Source of the DNA: Pseudomaricurvus alkylphenolicus
Lineage (GTDB): Bacteria; Pseudomonadota; Gammaproteobacteria; Pseudomonadales; Cellvibrionaceae
Assembly: GCF_011683955.1 (NCBI RefSeq)
Contig: NZ_JAAQPI010000005.1
Span: forward strand, 186,001-250,000
DNA: 64,000 bases
Reading direction: 5' to 3'
Each line of letters begins with the position of its first letter. Within the stretch, counting starts at the first letter, position 1. Positions 62,721 to 64,000 of this stretch are shown here, piece by piece. A program made the translations under genes and the position numbers. Below the pieces are notes generated by a model that saw only the letters and a list, made by a program, of their open reading frames with translations, had not been told where the DNA came from and searched no databases.

Positions 62721-62741
62721 GGCCACCCCTTTGAGGTGGCC
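62721..62741 (+). terminator. Hairpin after the DUF805 gene
   Basis: GGCCACC (62721-62727) pairs with GGTGGCC (62735-62741), 22 bases after the stop. No T-run follows. Confidence 0.45.
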
Positions 62742-62779
62742 ATCTGGTGGTGAGAGTGGTTAAGGGAATGTTTTCTGGT

Positions 62780-63134
62780 TTAGAAAGCTTTGTTTAGTGT
62801 GACGCCGAAGGTACGGGGATTACCGGTGCATCGAAGGTGCTGCCTTTGTAGGATTTATCCAGAACGTTGCGTCCCCACAGCGTCAGTTGCAGATCACCTG
62901 ATCGGATAGGAATTCATAGTCACAGTAGACTTAGCCATCAATGCCTTCTGTAAGAGATAAGGACTGCTTAATCCCGAGGCTGACAACATTTTCCGGATCA
63001 ATCACCAAACGATCTCCCGAGCGGTCACGGCTGCCGTTGCCGTTCTGGTTAGGATCGCCCCGTGCGTCAAATGCCAGAGCAAGCCGGTGGGGATAGCTTG
63101 GCAATCCGGGCCCCAAATTGATAATTTGTGCCAT
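62780..63134 (-). pseudogene. Remnant of a TonB-dependent receptor C-terminus
   Basis: On the minus strand the end of a beta-barrel can be read. GDLQLTLWGRNVLDKSYKGS is followed, after a frame change near 62825, by GNPRTFGVTLNKAF and a stop at 62780-62782, which is the typical last strand of TonB receptors. Upstream, a separate frame (62931-63134) encodes a segment with GDPNQNGNGS and DRLVIDPENVVSLGIK, broken by a stop at 62931. The plug and most of the barrel are absent. It is thus a decayed, internally frameshifted fragment left by deletion. Confidence 0.65.
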
Positions 63135-63162
63135 GCTTGGGCTAGTGCATAAGGGAAGGATT

Positions 63163-64000
63163 ATGACTGAGCCTCAGTTAAAACGTTCTATCTCATTGCC
63201 GCTCCTTGTATTTTACGGATTGGGGACCATCGTTGGTGCGGGGATATATCTGTTGGTCGGGAAGGTCTCCAGTGAGGCAGGCACAGCAACCGCTTATGCT
63301 TTTCTGTTGTCAGGACTGGTCGCTTCTTTTTCAGCACTCAGTCACGGGGAGTTGGCAGCCAGGCTGCCGCGCTCTGCCGGTGCCAGTGTTTATGTCGATC
63401 GGGCCTTTAGGCGCAGGTGGCTTGCAGGGCTTGTGGGCTGGGCGGTTGTCGCAACCGGCATTGTCTCTAGCGCTGCTATGGTGCGGGGCAGCGTGGGATA
63501 TCTGGATGTATTTATCACATTGCCACCAGCCCTTGTGATGGGAATTTTTACCCTGTTGCTGGTTGGGATTGCGATATGGGGAATGAAGGAAAGTGCCCTA
63601 TTGATCACTCTCATAACCTTGCTTGAAGTTGGGGGGCTGATCGTCGCGATTTACATCAGCAGTGACTTGGCCCCAGTATTGTCGTGGTCTGAAATTTTGA
63701 TGCCCCCAATTGATACGGGTGCCTGGCTGGGGATCAGCATAGGAGCCTATCTGGCTTTTTATGCCTTTATTGGCTTTGAAGATATGGTCACCGTCGCAGA
63801 AGAGGTGACAGATGTGGAACGTGCCATGCCCCGGGCCATCATAATCGTAATGGTCCTCGCGACAGTACTTTATGTCGGTGTTGGCATCGCCGCACTGCGG
63901 GTTATGCCTGTCGCGGATCTGGCTGCCAGCTCCGCCCCATTTGCCGACCTCATCAGTCGTGCCGGGCAATCCCCTGTTTTTATCACCCTTATTAGCCTGA
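63163..64000 (+). CDS. APC-family amino-acid permease, N-terminal part (cut by window edge)
   Basis: An open frame of 279 codons runs from ATG 63163 (preceded by AAGGGAAGG) off the right edge. It begins with a cytoplasmic tail and helix 1 containing YGLGTIVGAGIYLLVG, the signature of amino acid-polyamine-organocation transporters. Further hydrophobic helices follow, including AYLAFYAFIGFEDMVTVAEEVTDVERAMPRAI, which matches the conserved helix 6 to loop region. Substrate specificity cannot be assigned from this half. It is divergent from the TonB-receptor remnant. Confidence 0.9.
   Translation, partial: MTEPQLKRSISLPLLVFYGLGTIVGAGIYLLVGKVSSEAGTATAYAFLLSGLVASFSALSHGELAARLPRSAGASVYVDRAFRRRWLAGLVGWAVVATGIVSSAAMVRGSVGYLDVFITLPPALVMGIFTLLLVGIAIWGMKESALLITLITLLEVGGLIVAIYISSDLAPVLSWSEILMPPIDTGAWLGISIGAYLAFYAFIGFEDMVTVAEEVTDVERAMPRAIIIVMVLATVLYVGVGIAALRVMPVADLAASSAPFADLISRAGQSPVFITLISL

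Noticed and set aside
1-64000. tRNA, rRNA, CRISPR arrays, insertion sequences, riboswitches
   Set aside because: No cloverleaf-like or TTCGAAT-type T-loop context, no regular short repeats with spacers, no transposase frames and no recognisable riboswitch core were found by eye.

Overview
The window looks like a piece of chromosome from a heterotrophic, probably marine gammaproteobacterium of the Cellvibrionales or a nearby group. This is inferred from the moderate GC content, five intact TonB-dependent receptors plus one decayed one, abundant short palindromic intergenic repeats, and a TonB receptor/flavin halogenase/SapC/DUF6445 neighbourhood familiar from Xanthomonas and Caulobacter-type outer-membrane nutrient loci. 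I see no tRNA, rRNA, insertion sequence, phage or CRISPR array.

Region 1 (1-10.4 kb) holds regulators and receptors: the tail of an AraC protein, a PaaX-like repressor, a PchR-like AraC regulator, a TonB receptor with a serine hydrolase, then on the minus strand a second receptor, a TetR regulator and a secreted MoaF-like protein. The second receptor and the MoaF-like gene each carry a pair of TTTGTA-N5-TACAAA palindromes with identical 38-bp spacing, which suggests a small TetR-controlled regulon. Region 2 (10.4-15.2 kb) has a repeat-rich intergenic stretch, asparaginyl-tRNA synthetase, and a large secreted protein that I do not recognise.

Region 3 (15.2-28 kb) is built around cell-surface signalling. 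An STN-domain TonB receptor is divergent from a FecI-type sigma factor and its FecR anti-sigma partner. These are followed by another receptor, a flavin-dependent halogenase-like protein, SapC, DUF6445 and a sugar-porter MFS. A composite motif, GGAGCGGATT-N9-TCTCCGTCT, stands before fecI and before the second receptor and fits an ECF promoter. Region 4 (28-35 kb) is a candidate nitrogen-heterocycle uptake locus: Lrp regulator, TonB receptor, NCS1 permease, hydantoinase/oxoprolinase-type protein, DUF917 and a convergent PfkB kinase. Region 5 (36-39.6 kb) has a MATE exporter, a ceramidase-like secreted hydrolase and a GNAT acetyltransferase.

Region 6 (39.7-54.5 kb, all minus strand) is a nearly complete purine catabolic operon: xdhA-xdhB-xdhC-allB-alc-uraD-uraH-allA-guaD-puuD. 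It is followed, after a terminator, by malate synthase G and a RutR-like TetR regulator. The route runs guanine to xanthine to urate to 5-hydroxyisourate to OHCU to allantoin to allantoate to ureidoglycolate to glyoxylate, and malate synthase can then assimilate the glyoxylate. Region 7 (54.7-61.8 kb) adds two tandem Tsx-like outer-membrane channels, a periplasmic binding protein with a chemoreceptor, and a flavin monooxygenase with a DUF2783 partner. A shared palindrome (TTGACACATGTG-N-CAGG type) before xdhA and the second tsx gene ties regions 6 and 7 into one probable purine-foraging regulon. The window ends with a DUF805 membrane protein, a TonB-receptor remnant and a truncated APC-family permease.
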